Shown here: piece by piece, positions 18,262-28,654 of the stretch
Position numbering within the stretch: the stretch's first letter is position 1
Layout of the letters: each line of letters begins with the position of its first letter
Assembly: GCF_013385425.1 (NCBI RefSeq)
Contig: NZ_JACAQA010000002.1
Location: 124,001-188,000 of the forward strand
DNA from: Pseudomonas gingeri
GTDB lineage: Bacteria; Pseudomonadota; Gammaproteobacteria; Pseudomonadales; Pseudomonadaceae
DNA: 64,000 nt
Direction of reading: 5' to 3'
Notes under the pieces: generated by a model
Seen by the model: only the letters and a program-made list of their open reading frames with translations
Database searches by the model: none
Told to the model about the DNA's origin: nothing
Translations under genes and position numbers: made by a program

Positions 18262-18438
18262 GTGAACACCACACCCACCACCAAGTACGTCATCAAATAC
18301 AAGCTCAACGGTGAGCGTCGCTTCGAATTCGCCCAACTGGAAAACGGCAGCGACGAGCAAGCCCTGGCCGCGCTGAAAGCCATTCATGGTGAAAGTGACG
18401 ATGTCATCAGCGATGTGAAAGCGAGCAAGGCCCTGTAA
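18262..18438 (+). CDS. Small hypothetical protein (GTG start)
   Basis: A 58-residue soluble protein read from GTG at 18262 to TAA at 18438. It begins with a Thr-rich stretch and YVIKYKLNGERRFEFAQLE, and ends DVIDDVKASKAL-like (seen as SDVKASKAL). The charged, regularly alternating N-terminus suggests a beta strand pair followed by a helix. The ribosome site is weak. It fits between the DUF1883 gene and alkB on the same strand with consistent codon use, which is why I keep it. Function unknown. Confidence 0.5.
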   Translation: MNTTPTTKYVIKYKLNGERRFEFAQLENGSDEQALAALKAIHGESDDVISDVKASKAL

Positions 18439-18460
18439 ACCTCGCCACCCGCAGCCTGCC

Positions 18461-19117
18461 ATGACCCTCGATCTGTTTGCCGACGCCGACCTGCAGCAAC
18501 CCGAACGCTTCGAAGCCATCGGCGCGCAATCCTGCGTGCTGCGCGGCTTCGCCCTGCCCTGGGTCGAGCGCCTGTTGCCGGCCCTGGCCGAAGTTCTGGT
18601 AGAGGCGCCGTTTCGGCAGATGGTCACCCCGGGTGGGTTCACCATGTCCGCCAGCCTGAGCAGTTGTGGCGAACTGGGCTGGACCACCGATCGCGACGGC
18701 TACCGCTATACCCGCATCGACCCGCAAAGCGGTCGACCCTGGCCGGAAATGCCCGAGGTGTTCCAGCAACTGGCGGTGGACGCGGCCCGGGCGGCGGGGT
18801 TTACCCACTTCAGTCCCGATGCCTGCCTGATCAATCGCTACCTGCCAGGGGCGAAGATGTCCCTGCACCAGGACCGCAACGAGCGCGATTTCAGCGCGCC
18901 CGTGGTCTCGGTCTCCCTGGGGCTGCCGGCGATCTTCCTGTTCGGCGGCCACGAACGCAGCGACAAGACCCGGCGCATCCCGTTGTTTCACGGCGATATC
19001 GTGGTGTGGGGCGGCGTCGACCGGCTGCGTTTCCATGGTGTCCTGCCGATCAAGGAAGGCCATCACCCACAGTTGGGGGCCGAGCGCATCAACTTCACCT
19101 TGCGCAGCGCCGGTTAG
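18461..19117 (+). CDS. alkB: Alpha-ketoglutarate-dependent DNA demethylase AlkB
   Basis: A 218-residue Fe(II)/2-oxoglutarate dioxygenase that repairs 1-methyladenine and 3-methylcytosine in DNA by oxidative demethylation. Iron ligands are His136 and Asp138 in SLHQDRNE and His192 in RLRFHGV. The 2-oxoglutarate-binding arginines are Arg209 and Arg215 in ERINFTLR. This matches E. coli AlkB (131, 133, 187, 204, 210) with a constant offset of 5. It stands apart from ada, so it is not in the classical ada-alkB arrangement. No Ada box was recognised upstream. Confidence 0.94.
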   Translation: MTLDLFADADLQQPERFEAIGAQSCVLRGFALPWVERLLPALAEVLVEAPFRQMVTPGGFTMSASLSSCGELGWTTDRDGYRYTRIDPQSGRPWPEMPEVFQQLAVDAARAAGFTHFSPDACLINRYLPGAKMSLHQDRNERDFSAPVVSVSLGLPAIFLFGGHERSDKTRRIPLFHGDIVVWGGVDRLRFHGVLPIKEGHHPQLGAERINFTLRSAG

Positions 19118-19128
19118 CCGCCCGCACC

Positions 19129-20112
19129 CTAACGGTTGACGTCCACCACCACCCGACCGCGCACCTGCCCGGCGAGCAATCGCGGTGCTAGTTCAAGCGC
19201 CTCGCTCAGACTGATTTCCTGGCTGATCAGCGCCAGCAGCCCACGGTCGAGATCTTTTGCCAGGCGCTCCCAGGCGAGGATTCGTTGCACCTTGGGTTGC
19301 GTCACGCTGTTGATCCCGGCCAGGGTCACGCCGCGCAGAATAAAGGGAGCCACCGAGGCCGGAAAGTCCATGCCCTGGGCCAGGCCGCAAGCGGCCACCG
19401 TGCCGTTGGCGCGGATACCGGCGCAGACGTTGGCCAGGGTGTGGCTGCCCACCGAATCGATGGCGGCCGCCCAGCGCTCTTTCGCCAGTGGTTTGCCCGG
19501 CTGCGACAGGGTCTCGCGATCGATGATCTCGGCAGCGCCCAGTTGTTGCAGGTAGGCATGCTCGGCGGTACGTCCGGTCGAGGCCACCACCCGATAGCCC
19601 AGCCGCGCGAGCAAGGCCACGGCAAAACTGCCGACGCCGCCGTTGGCCCCGGTCACCAGCACATCGCCCTGATCCGGCGTCAGGCCATTGCGCTCCAGGG
19701 CCAGGATGCTGAGCATGGCGGTGAAACCCGCGGTGCCGATGGCCATGGTCTGCGCCGGGGTGAAGCCCGCTGGCATCGGGATCAACCAGTCACCGTTGAG
19801 CCGGGCTTTCTGCGCCAGGCCACCCCAATGCCCTTCGCCGACACCCCAGCCATTAAGCAGCACCCCATCGCCGACCCGATAATCGGCGTGGCTGCTCTGC
19901 TCCACCGTTCCCACCAGATCGATTCCCGGCACCATCGGAAACTGTCGCACCACCGGGCTTGCGCCGGTGATCGCCAAGGCATCCTTGAAATTCAGGGTGC
20001 TGTAGGCCACCCGCACCGTCACATCGCCTTCCGGCAACTGCGCCTCGCTGATGGATGCCAGGTTGGCCCGATAACCGTCCGCGTCCTTTTCGATCAAGAT
20101 GCCGTTGAACAT
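19129..20112 (-). CDS. YhdH/AcuI family acrylyl-CoA reductase-like oxidoreductase
   Basis: A 327-residue MDR enzyme. The start at 20112 follows GGAGG. N-terminal MFNGILIEKDADGY and VAYSTLNFKDALAITG, central VLVTGANGGVGSFAVALL and the ending LAGQVRGRVVVDV are typical of YhdH/AcuI proteins, NADPH-dependent reductases of acryloyl-CoA and related enones. It lies 46 bp downstream of a TetR regulator with a matching palindrome in the gap. In other bacteria acuI is controlled by the TetR-type AcuR, so a similar acrylate/enone-detoxifying role is a fair inference. Confidence 0.88.
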   Translation of the reverse strand: MFNGILIEKDADGYRANLASISEAQLPEGDVTVRVAYSTLNFKDALAITGASPVVRQFPMVPGIDLVGTVEQSSHADYRVGDGVLLNGWGVGEGHWGGLAQKARLNGDWLIPMPAGFTPAQTMAIGTAGFTAMLSILALERNGLTPDQGDVLVTGANGGVGSFAVALLARLGYRVVASTGRTAEHAYLQQLGAAEIIDRETLSQPGKPLAKERWAAAIDSVGSHTLANVCAGIRANGTVAACGLAQGMDFPASVAPFILRGVTLAGINSVTQPKVQRILAWERLAKDLDRGLLALISQEISLSEALELAPRLLAGQVRGRVVVDVNR

Positions 20113-20126
20113 ACTTGCCTCCAATT

Positions 20127-20141
20127 TAGACCGATCGTCTA
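20127..20141. promoter_or_regulatory. TetR-type operator in front of the acuI-like gene
   Basis: TAGACCGATCGTCTA is a palindrome with arms TAGAC and GTCTA around a 5-nt centre. It lies 15 bp upstream of the acuI-like ATG and 18 bp beyond the end of the tetR gene. A near copy lies upstream of tetR at 20805-20819, so both are likely bound by the regulator encoded between them. Confidence 0.75.
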
Positions 20142-20158
20142 GAAATAAACCAAAAAAA

Positions 20159-20794
20159 TCAGCGCGCCAGACTGCGCACAAATCCCTGCATGAAAATTTC
20201 CAACGGTACATCGCTGCGCACCAGCCGGGCGCGCAATACCGCACCCTCCCAGCCAATCCAGAAAAAGCTCGCCAAGGCCTCGCAGTCCGCGTCCGCCGCC
20301 AACTCGCCCGCGGCTTGCGCCGCTTGCAGACAGCGCGACAGGCGCAACTCCCAACTGCGAAACACAGCGTCCAGTTGCTCGCGGTAACTGTCCGGCAACA
20401 GCGTCACTTCCTGGCCAAGATTGCCCACCAGGCAACCGCGACGAAACTCATGCCGGGCCATGCCGGCCTTGGCCTCGTCGACAAAACCGCGCAGGCGCTG
20501 CAACGGTGGCAGGGACGCATCCAGCAGCCAGCGGTCGAGCTTGCGGGCAAAATACCCGGCGTAACTCTCAAGCACTGCCTGGCCAAAGGCTTCCTTGCTG
20601 TCGAAGTAGTGGTAGAACGACCCCTTGGGCACCCCGACCCGCTTGAGCACGGTGTCGATCCCCGTGGCCATGAAACCTTGTTCGGTGAGGATCTCGGTGC
20701 CGCAACGAATCAGCATCTCGCGGGTTTGCAGGTTCTCCCGGGGGATCTTCGGCGGACGGCCAGGCTTGCGCGGTGCAGGGGTTATCGAAGTCAT
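20159..20794 (-). CDS. TetR/AcrR family transcriptional regulator (AcuR-like)
   Basis: A 211-residue repressor-type regulator. After a basic tail (RKPGRPPKIPRE) the helix-turn-helix reads EILTEQGFMATGIDTVLKRV, then GVPKGSFYHYFDSKEAF. The rest is the variable ligand domain. Start ATG at 20794 is used; a GTG at 20800 is also in frame. It lies directly upstream of an AcuI-like reductase, and TAGACCGATCG palindromes sit before both genes, the arrangement expected for autoregulation plus control of the reductase. The inducer may be an electrophilic enone or acrylate, by analogy only. Confidence 0.9.
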   Translation of the reverse strand: MTSITPAPRKPGRPPKIPRENLQTREMLIRCGTEILTEQGFMATGIDTVLKRVGVPKGSFYHYFDSKEAFGQAVLESYAGYFARKLDRWLLDASLPPLQRLRGFVDEAKAGMARHEFRRGCLVGNLGQEVTLLPDSYREQLDAVFRSWELRLSRCLQAAQAAGELAADADCEALASFFWIGWEGAVLRARLVRSDVPLEIFMQGFVRSLAR

Positions 20795-20804
20795 GGGCAC
20801 AATA

Positions 20805-20819
20805 TAGACCGATCGACTA
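20805..20819. promoter_or_regulatory. TetR-type operator upstream of tetR
   Basis: TAGACCGATCGACTA shares the first eleven bases with the operator at 20127-20141 and keeps four of five arm pairs (TAGAC / GACTA). It lies 10 bp upstream of the tetR start, overlapping the expected promoter, which fits autorepression. Confidence 0.72.
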
Positions 20820-20851
20820 CAAAATACATGCGACCAAAGGCTTAGCCCGGC

Positions 20852-21310
20852 TCAATCGACGATGCCGATATACACCGCCACGCTGTCGGGCCCGGTATAG
20901 GCTTCAAAATCCGTGGCAAAACGGCGCTGCCCGGGATGCTGCTCGAAGTAGGACCAGATCCGCCCCCAGGTGTCGATCACGGTTTGAGGCATGGCGCCAC
21001 GACCTTCGAAGACCAGGTAAGGACCCGCCTGTACCTGCAACGTCTCGTAGCCGGGTGCAGGCGCGCTGACCGCCACCGCGGCCGTCACATCGAAATAGCC
21101 GCTGGCATCGGATTCGTAACCGGAGTAGACGCCATACACCAGCGAGTCCGGCGTCCGGTTACTGATGCGCTGCGCCAGCCCCTCTGCGTAAAAGCCGCCC
21201 CACAGACCTCCGATCCTTGCCGTCCGGGCTTGCTGTTCATCCTGATTGCGGGTGCGGACCTGCGGGCCGGACACCTGGAAAGCCGCCACTTCTACGCGTT
21301 TCACGTCCAT
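20852..21310 (-). CDS. GyrI-like/effector-binding domain protein
   Basis: A 152-residue soluble protein with the pattern of the GyrI-like (AraC effector-binding, SOUL-related) domain. It starts MDVKRVEVAAFQVSGPQVRT. The middle reads LVYGVYSGYESDASGYFDV and the end YTGPDSVAVYIGIVD, all characteristic of this small-molecule-binding fold. There is no DNA-binding domain, so it is a free-standing binder or hydrolase-like protein. It is on the same strand as tetR, 57 bp upstream of it, and might share its transcript. Ligand unknown. Confidence 0.8.
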   Translation of the reverse strand: MDVKRVEVAAFQVSGPQVRTRNQDEQQARTARIGGLWGGFYAEGLAQRISNRTPDSLVYGVYSGYESDASGYFDVTAAVAVSAPAPGYETLQVQAGPYLVFEGRGAMPQTVIDTWGRIWSYFEQHPGQRRFATDFEAYTGPDSVAVYIGIVD

Positions 21311-21499
21311 CTGAATTGTGCTCCTGAAGGGGTGTTTTGAAGTGCGACAACTTTAGGTGGATTTTTCGGTGCCGTCACCGGGGCAGCATTTTTTTGCGTG
21401 TTCAGACAAGACAGCGACTGGCCTTGCAGACCTTATTCCTGATACAAACCAGTCCTGTTCTCGTCGTTATCCTTTTATCTGCCCCGGAGAAAAGTCGTC

Positions 21500-22564
21500 A
21501 TGAGCACCTGGCCTGACACCCGCATTCTTGACCTGTTCGGCATCGAACTTCCGATCATCCAGGGGCCGCTGGCCGGGGCGACCACGTCCGCCATGATGAT
21601 CGGCGTTGCCCGGGCCGGCGGCCTCGCGTCCCTGCCCTGCGCGATGCTGACCCCGGAGCAGATTCGTCAGGAGGTGCAGCTCTTTCGCAGCGCGACCCAG
21701 GCGCCATTGAACATCAACTTCTTCTGCCACCAACCGCCGGCCGCGGACCCGGATCGGGAAAAACGCTGGAAAGAGCGCCTGGCCCCCTACTACCGTGAAC
21801 TGGGCGTGGATTTCAATGCGCCGACACCGGTGTCCAGCCGTGCCCCCTTCGATGAAACCAGTTGCCAACTGGTGGAAGAGCTGCGCCCGGAGATCGTCAG
21901 TTTCCACTTCGGCCTGCCGCCCGAAGCCCTGCTCAACCGGGTGAAAGCCACCGGCGCGACCATCGTCGGTTGCGCCACCACTGTGGATGAGGCGCGCTGG
22001 CTGGAAGAGCGCGGCTGCCACGCGATCATCGCCATGGGCAACGAAGCCGGCGGCCATCGCGGTATCTTCCTGAGCAGCGACCTCAACACCCAGGTCGGCA
22101 CCATCGCCCTGGTGCCACAGATCGCCGATGCGGTGGATGTGCCGGTGATTGCCGCCGGCGGTATCGGCGACGGCCGTGGCATCGCGGCGGCCTTTATGCT
22201 CGGGGCCTCGGCGGTACAGTTGGGGACCGCTTACCTGTTCACTCCAGAGGCCAAGGTCTCGGCGTCCCATCACCAGGCACTGCGCACGGCGAAGGAAAGC
22301 GAGACGGCGCTGACCAATCTGTTCACCGGCCGGCCGGCACGGGGCATCATGAACCGGGTGATGCGCGAGCTGGGGCCGATCAGCGACATGGCCCCGGCGT
22401 TTCCCCTGGCCGGCGGTGCGCTGCTGCCGCTGCGGGCCAAGGGCGAGGCGGACTTCAGCAATCTCTGGTCGGGCCAGGCATTGCGGCTGAGCGTGGAGCT
22501 GCCGGCCGAGGCGTTGACCCGGCAGCTGGCGGAACAGGCCCAGGCGATATTGACCAGACGCTGA
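21500..22564 (+). CDS. Nitronate monooxygenase (2-nitropropane dioxygenase family)
   Basis: A 354-residue FMN enzyme with a TIM barrel, oxidising alkyl nitronates such as propionate-3-nitronate. Family marks: ELPIIQGPLAGATTSAMMIG at the N-terminus, VVGCATTVDEA-type stretch (IVGCATTVDEARWLEERG), GNEAGGHRG with the conserved His, and AAGGIGDGRGIAAAFMLGA for phosphate binding. CCCGGAGAAA precedes the ATG. It stands alone, 138 bp before modA, with a Mo-box between them. Confidence 0.92.
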   Translation: MSTWPDTRILDLFGIELPIIQGPLAGATTSAMMIGVARAGGLASLPCAMLTPEQIRQEVQLFRSATQAPLNINFFCHQPPAADPDREKRWKERLAPYYRELGVDFNAPTPVSSRAPFDETSCQLVEELRPEIVSFHFGLPPEALLNRVKATGATIVGCATTVDEARWLEERGCHAIIAMGNEAGGHRGIFLSSDLNTQVGTIALVPQIADAVDVPVIAAGGIGDGRGIAAAFMLGASAVQLGTAYLFTPEAKVSASHHQALRTAKESETALTNLFTGRPARGIMNRVMRELGPISDMAPAFPLAGGALLPLRAKGEADFSNLWSGQALRLSVELPAEALTRQLAEQAQAILTRR

Positions 22565-22594
22565 GCAGGAGCCGGGCCCCTCGCCAGGGCCATC

Positions 22595-23469
<875 letters not shown>

Positions 23470-24150
23470 ATGCCGCTCACGAGTGCTGACTTCGCCGCCA
23501 TCTGGCTGACCCTGAAACTGGCGTCCCTGGTCACGCTTATCCTGCTGGTGATCGGCACTCCGATTGCGCTCTGGCTGGCCCGCACCCGCTCCTGGCTGCG
23601 CGGACCGGTCGGCGCGGTGGTGGCGCTGCCGCTGGTGCTGCCGCCGACGGTGATCGGCTTCTACTTGCTGATCGCCTTCGGCCCCCACGGCTATATCGGC
23701 CAGTTCACCCAGTCCATCGGACTGGGCACCCTCACCTTCAGCTTCACCGGGTTGGTGATCAGCTCGGTGATCTACTCGATGCCCTTTGTGGTGCAACCAC
23801 TGCAGAACGCGTTCAGTGCCATCGGCACGCGCCCGCTGGAGGTGGCGGCGACCTTGCGCGCCAACCCCTGGGACACTTTTTTCAGCGTGGTCCTGCCCCT
23901 GGCACGACCCGGTTTTATCACCGCCGCGATCCTCGGCTTTGCCCATACCGTCGGCGAGTTCGGCGTGGTGTTGATGATCGGCGGCAATATCCCGGAAAAG
24001 ACCCGGGTGGTCTCGGTGCAGATCTACGACCATGTCGAGGCCATGGAATACCTCCAGGCCCACTGGCTGGCCGGCGCCATGCTGGTGTTTTCCTTTATCG
24101 TGTTGCTGGCGCTTTACTCGAGCCGCAAGACCAAAATGGGCTGGAGTTGA
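23470..24150 (+). CDS. modB: Molybdate ABC transporter permease
   Basis: A 226-residue inner-membrane permease with five to six helices. It has LPLVLPPTVIGFYLLIAFG and the ABC-permease EAA loop (EVAATLRANPWDTFFSVVLP), then FGVVLMIGGNIPEKTRVVS, all characteristic of ModB. Its ATG directly follows the modA stop and it ends 3 bp before modC. Confidence 0.96.
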   Translation: MPLTSADFAAIWLTLKLASLVTLILLVIGTPIALWLARTRSWLRGPVGAVVALPLVLPPTVIGFYLLIAFGPHGYIGQFTQSIGLGTLTFSFTGLVISSVIYSMPFVVQPLQNAFSAIGTRPLEVAATLRANPWDTFFSVVLPLARPGFITAAILGFAHTVGEFGVVLMIGGNIPEKTRVVSVQIYDHVEAMEYLQAHWLAGAMLVFSFIVLLALYSSRKTKMGWS

Positions 24151-24153
24151 GCC

Positions 24154-25242
24154 ATGGCTTCTTCGATACAGGTTCGCCTGCACCTGGATTATCCGGACTT
24201 TGCCCTGGACCTCGACCTGCAACTGCCCGGCCGTGGCGTCACCGCCCTGTACGGGCACTCGGGCTCGGGCAAGACCACCTGCCTGCGCTGCATCGCCGGC
24301 CTGGAAAAAGCCCCCGAGGCCCTTATCCGGATCAACGACCAGGTCTGGCAGGACAGCGCCCGTAAACTCTTCGTCCCGCCCCACAAGCGCGCCCTGGGCT
24401 ATGTGTTCCAGGAAGCCAGCCTGTTTGCACATCTGTCGGTGCGCGCCAACCTGGAGTTCGGCCTGCGCCGCATTCCCCGCGCACAACGCCGGGTCGACAT
24501 GGCCCACGCCACCCACTTGCTGGGCATCGGGCATCTACTCGACCGCCACCCACAGCACCTGTCCGGCGGCGAGCGCCAGCGCATCGGCATCGCCCGGGCA
24601 CTGCTCACCAGCCCGCAACTGCTGCTGATGGACGAACCGCTGGCGGCGCTCGACAGCCAGCGCAAGAACGAGATCCTGCCATACCTCGAACGTCTGCATG
24701 ACGAACTGGATATCCCGGTGCTCTACGTCAGTCACTCCCAGGACGAAGTGGCGCGCCTGGCCGACCATATCGTCCTGCTCAGCGCGGGCAAGGCTCTGGC
24801 CAGCGGTCCCATCGGTGAAACCCTGGCCCGGCTCGACCTGCCCATGGCCCTGGGCGATGACGCCGGGGTGGTGATCGAGGGCACGGTCAGCGCCTATGAC
24901 GACCAGTATCAACTGCTGACCCTGCAATTGCCCGGCAGCCTGCTGAACGTGCGAGTGGCCCACGCACCGCTGGCCCCGGGCAAGCGCCTGCGCGTCAAGA
25001 TCCAGGCCCGGGACGTCAGCCTCAGCCGGCAACCGGGCGAACACAGCAGCATTCTCAATCTGTTGCCGGTGACCCTCATAGGGGAAATCCCCGCCGACAA
25101 CAACGCCCATGTGCTGATCCGCCTGGAGGCCGCGGGTACCCCGTTGCTGGCGCGGGTCACCCGTTACTCCCGTGACCAGCTCAAGCTGGCTCCGGGACAG
25201 ACCCTCTGGGCACAGATCAAGTCGGTGGCGGTGCTCGCCTGA
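24154..25242 (+). CDS. modC: Molybdate ABC transporter ATPase
   Basis: A 362-residue ATP-binding subunit. Walker A is GHSGSGKTT (about 34-42), the signature is [15 protein letters not shown], and Walker B is [12 protein letters not shown]. The C-terminal 130 residues form the ModC regulatory (TOBE/MopI-like) domain, seen in [20 protein letters not shown] and [15 protein letters not shown], which senses molybdate. Final gene of modABC. No clear intrinsic terminator follows. Confidence 0.96.
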   Translation: MASSIQVRLHLDYPDFALDLDLQLPGRGVTALYGHSGSGKTTCLRCIAGLEKAPEALIRINDQVWQDSARKLFVPPHKRALGYVFQEASLFAHLSVRANLEFGLRRIPRAQRRVDMAHATHLLGIGHLLDRHPQHLSGGERQRIGIARALLTSPQLLLMDEPLAALDSQRKNEILPYLERLHDELDIPVLYVSHSQDEVARLADHIVLLSAGKALASGPIGETLARLDLPMALGDDAGVVIEGTVSAYDDQYQLLTLQLPGSLLNVRVAHAPLAPGKRLRVKIQARDVSLSRQPGEHSSILNLLPVTLIGEIPADNNAHVLIRLEAAGTPLLARVTRYSRDQLKLAPGQTLWAQIKSVAVLA

Positions 25243-25314
25243 CGGCACTCGATTCCCGCAAGACCGTCGCCGCGTTCTACACTGCTGCTCACTCCCCGAG
25301 CGACGGAAGACCCG

Positions 25315-27948
25315 ATGACGGCCAAACCAACAGCGACGCTTCTCGACACCCTTGAAGGCCAGCGCCTGGCCGGTGAGGATGCCACCCGCTGGCGCGAATG
25401 GGGACCATACCTGAGTGAACGGCAATGGGGCACGGTACGCGAGGACTACAGCGCCGACGGCGATGCCTGGACCTATTTTCCCCACGAGCACGCCCGTAGT
25501 CGGGCCTATCGCTGGGGCGAGGAAGGTCTTGCGGGGTTTTCCGACAAGTCCCAGCACTGGTGCCTCGGACTGGCCCTCTGGAACGAGCGCGACCCGATTC
25601 TCAAGGAGCGCCTGTTCGGCCTGAACAATGCCGAAGGCAACCACGGCGAAGACGTCAAGGAGCTGTACTTCTACCTCGACGGCGTGCCCAGCCATGCCTA
25701 TATGCGCATGCTCTACAAATACCCGCAGGCGGCCTTCCCCTACAACGACCTGATCACCGAAAACGCCCGGCGCGGCCTGGCCGATGCCGAGTACGAGATC
25801 CTCGATACCGGGGTGTTCGAGGACAACCGCTATTTCGATATCACGGTCGAGTACGCCAAGCAGGGCCCGAACGATATCGTCATGCGGGTCAGTGTGCATA
25901 ACCGCTTTCACCAACCTGCCCGCCTGCGCGTGCTGCCCCATCTCTGGGCGCGCAATGACTGGAGCTGGAGCGACCACGCCCGACGGCCGCGCCTGGTCCT
26001 GGAAGGTGACAAAATCAGCGCCCAGCACGCCGGCTGCGACCCCATGCAAGCCAGCGCCTGGGGCGATGACGGCTTTGAGTGGCTGTTCTGCGAAAACGAA
26101 ACCAACACTCGGCGACTGTATGGCTCGCAAGACCGCGGACCGTTCAAGGATGGTATCAACGACCATGTGGTGAACGGTGCCGATAGCATTCGCCGGGATA
26201 CCGGGACACGGGTGGCAGCGCACTTTTCCCTGGCGCTGCAAGGGGATGAAACCCGCACGGTCTACCTGCGTTTCGCGCCGCCCGATGCCGCAAAAATCAA
26301 TGCCCGCCACCTGTTCGAAAAGCGCCGCCAGGAAGCCGATGACTTCTATGCCGCCCTGCAGGACGGTCTCGAAGACGCCGACGCGCGCAATGTCCAGCGC
26401 CAGGCCCTGGCCGGCCTGCTGTGGTCCAAGCAGCTCTATTACTTCGATGTGAACCAGTGGCTCGACGGCGACCCGACCCAACCGCAACCACCGGCCGAAC
26501 GCCTGCACATCCGCAACACCCACTGGCGGCACCTGTCGAACTTCGACATCGTCTCCATGCCGGACAAATGGGAATACCCCTGGTACGCCTCCTGGGACCT
26601 GGGTTTCCAGGCGGTGGCCTTCGCCCTGATCGATCCGGGCTTCGCCAAGCACCAGTTGCTGCTTCTGGTCAAAGACCGCTTCATGCACCCCAACGGCCAA
26701 TTGCCCGCCTACGAGTGGCGTTTCGACGACGCCAACCCACCGGTGCATGCCTGGGCGTCATGGCGGGTCTACCAACGGGAAAAACAGCTGACCGGCAGCG
26801 GTGACCTGGATTTCCTCGAGCGGATCTTCCACAAACTGCTGCTGAACTTCTCCTGGTGGGTCAACCGCAAGGATGCCGAAGGCCGCAACCTGTTCCAGGG
26901 CGGCTTCCTGGGCCTGGACAATATCGCCCTGTTCAACCGCTCCGACGACATCCCGCCCGGCTACACCCTCGACCAGGCCGACGGCACCGCCTGGGTCGCC
27001 GCCTATGCCCTGGACATGATGCGCATCGCCCTGGAACTGGCCAAGCGCAATCCGGTGTATGTCGATATCGCGGTGAAATTCTTCGAGCACTTCCTCTATA
27101 TCGCCGGGGCGATCAATCGGGTCGACGACAGCGCCGAAGGCCTCTGGGACAACCAGGACGAATTTTTCTACGACGTGCTGCAACACCCGGACGGCCAAAG
27201 CGAACCGGTGCGCCTGCGCTCCATCGTCGGCTTGATGCCACTGTTCGCCGTGCTGGTGCTGGAGCAGCGCGAACACGAAGGCCTGCCCGGCCTGCGCGAG
27301 CGGTTGCTGGGGTTCATGCACCATCGGCCCGACCTCGCGGCACTGGTCTCGCGCTGGAACGAACCTGGCGACGGCAATCGCCTGCTGCTGGCCCTGCTGC
27401 GTGGCGAACGCACCAAGAACCTGCTCAAGCGCATGCTCGATGAAGCCGAGTTCCTCTCCGACTTCGGCATCCGCTCACTGTCCAAGGTGTTTGCCGAACA
27501 GCCGCTGGCAATGCAGCTCGACGGCAAGACCCTGAGCGCCCGCTACCAACCGGCGGAGTCCGACTCGCGCCTGTACGGCGGCAACTCCAACTGGCGCGGG
27601 CCGTTGTGGATGCCGGTCAACTACCTGCTGATCGAATCGCTGCGCGAATTCCACCGCTACTACGACGATCACTTTTCCGTGGAATACCCCAGCGGCTCGG
27701 GCTATCTGTCGTCCCTGGACGAAGTCGCCGACAGCCTGGGCCAACGCCTGACCTCACTGTTCCTGCTCGACGAGAACGGATGTCGCCCAGCCATGGCGGC
27801 CTACACGCAATTGCAGGCCGATCCGGCGAGTCGCGACCTGGTGCTGTTTCATGAATATTTCCATGGCGACAGCGGACGCGGCCTGGGGGCCTCCCATCAG
27901 ACCGGCTGGAGCGCGTTGGTGGCCTTGCTGCTGCAACCGCGGCGCTGA
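25315..27948 (+). CDS. MGH1-like glycoside hydrolase (GH63-related glucosidase)
   Basis: An 877-residue cytoplasmic protein with no signal peptide. The first 400 residues hold a beta-rich domain. The C-terminal half is an (alpha/alpha)6 barrel with [40 protein letters not shown] and [19 protein letters not shown], the marks of MGH1/GH63-like glycosidases. Related enzymes act on mannosylglycerate, glucosylglycerate or short alpha-glucosides, so a role in turnover of a compatible solute or storage glucan is plausible. It is a single gene 72 bp after modC with its own CGGAAG ribosome site. The substrate is not established. Confidence 0.85.
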   Translation: MTAKPTATLLDTLEGQRLAGEDATRWREWGPYLSERQWGTVREDYSADGDAWTYFPHEHARSRAYRWGEEGLAGFSDKSQHWCLGLALWNERDPILKERLFGLNNAEGNHGEDVKELYFYLDGVPSHAYMRMLYKYPQAAFPYNDLITENARRGLADAEYEILDTGVFEDNRYFDITVEYAKQGPNDIVMRVSVHNRFHQPARLRVLPHLWARNDWSWSDHARRPRLVLEGDKISAQHAGCDPMQASAWGDDGFEWLFCENETNTRRLYGSQDRGPFKDGINDHVVNGADSIRRDTGTRVAAHFSLALQGDETRTVYLRFAPPDAAKINARHLFEKRRQEADDFYAALQDGLEDADARNVQRQALAGLLWSKQLYYFDVNQWLDGDPTQPQPPAERLHIRNTHWRHLSNFDIVSMPDKWEYPWYASWDLGFQAVAFALIDPGFAKHQLLLLVKDRFMHPNGQLPAYEWRFDDANPPVHAWASWRVYQREKQLTGSGDLDFLERIFHKLLLNFSWWVNRKDAEGRNLFQGGFLGLDNIALFNRSDDIPPGYTLDQADGTAWVAAYALDMMRIALELAKRNPVYVDIAVKFFEHFLYIAGAINRVDDSAEGLWDNQDEFFYDVLQHPDGQSEPVRLRSIVGLMPLFAVLVLEQREHEGLPGLRERLLGFMHHRPDLAALVSRWNEPGDGNRLLLALLRGERTKNLLKRMLDEAEFLSDFGIRSLSKVFAEQPLAMQLDGKTLSARYQPAESDSRLYGGNSNWRGPLWMPVNYLLIESLREFHRYYDDHFSVEYPSGSGYLSSLDEVADSLGQRLTSLFLLDENGCRPAMAAYTQLQADPASRDLVLFHEYFHGDSGRGLGASHQTGWSALVALLLQPRR

Positions 27949-28360
27949 TCCGCGATAAAAAAGTCCGGTCATAAAATTAAGTGGATATGTACTCGAGCGC
28001 CACGGCGATACATATTCACCTCATTGAAACAAACAACTTCAGAACTCAATACCCGAAGACTATCTCCTTCACTTCAGCTTATATTCAGGTTACTCCAACA
28101 AAACGCTGCATTTGATATTGACTTCAAGCACCCCGTTGAGTAAATTCCCCCTGCCTGCTGCTCAGGCCTTTTTTCAACTCACAAAAGAACCCAATGGACA
28201 CAGTATCTAGACGCTGTCCGGTTCCCGCGAATGCGGCTCACCGGGCGCTTAACCCAGAAAATGACGGGACTCGACGTACAGGTCGGGTGAGCTGCGCCAG
28301 GGCTTGATGCTCTTTCCGTAACTCGCCTCTGCCGGCGCCAGTCCGGTCGAGAGGTGTGTT
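27949..28360. other. 412-bp intergenic region, AT-rich then hairpin-rich
   Basis: The first half is markedly AT-rich compared with its surroundings and holds no supported gene. A terminator-like hairpin lies at 28153-28174. The second half is GC-rich with several inverted segments (GGACA...TGTCC at about 28196-28221, CCGG...CCGG at about 28220-28246), suggesting a structured 5' leader for the 97-residue gene that follows. I recognise no named riboswitch in it. Confidence 0.5.
28153..28174 (+). terminator. Hairpin followed by a T-run
   Basis: GCCTG (28153-28157) pairs with CAGGC (28163-28167) around CTGCT, followed by CTTTTTT. It is a short but canonical intrinsic terminator, 205 bp after the glycosidase stop. 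It may end that transcript or act as an attenuator in front of the Mg2+ transport region. Confidence 0.6.
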
Positions 28361-28654
28361 ATGACTTTCAAAACCTACGTAATGCCAGGCGTTCGCGCCT
28401 TTGCTTCGAACATGCGCGTCAAATTGTCCCGTGAGCCGGTGAAGTCGGCCCGCGGCAACGCCCTGTTCGCCGCCCCCTCCTCCAAGGCTTCGGCACGCGC
28501 TTGCGTCTGCTGGCGTATCTGCCCGGCCACCGGCCAGCTGCAACAACGCTGGAATTTCGATGACAGCCAGGACCCGCAGAGTCCCGGGCTTGCGCAGCTG
28601 TTCCAGCGCGCCGGCCTGACCCTGAACCTGTATGTCGAGGCCCGCGCCGCTTAA
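28361..28654 (+). CDS. Small Cys-containing hypothetical protein upstream of mgtA
   Basis: A 97-residue protein with a basic N-terminal half (FASNMRVKLSREPVKSARGN) and a distinctive block CVCWRICPATGQLQQRW near residues 48-65, followed by an acidic stretch and LFQRAGLTLNLYVEARAA. Three cysteines lie within eight residues. GAGAGGTG precedes the ATG. It is the last gene before the structured leader of mgtA, on the same strand. I do not recognise a family. It could be co-regulated with Mg2+ transport, or be a short regulatory ORF. Confidence 0.6.
   Translation: MTFKTYVMPGVRAFASNMRVKLSREPVKSARGNALFAAPSSKASARACVCWRICPATGQLQQRWNFDDSQDPQSPGLAQLFQRAGLTLNLYVEARAA

Noticed and set aside
27949..28360. 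Possible riboswitch or Mg2+ sensor before the 97-residue gene.
   Set aside because: Several small inverted segments occur, but I could not match a named riboswitch core, so it is described only as a structured gap.
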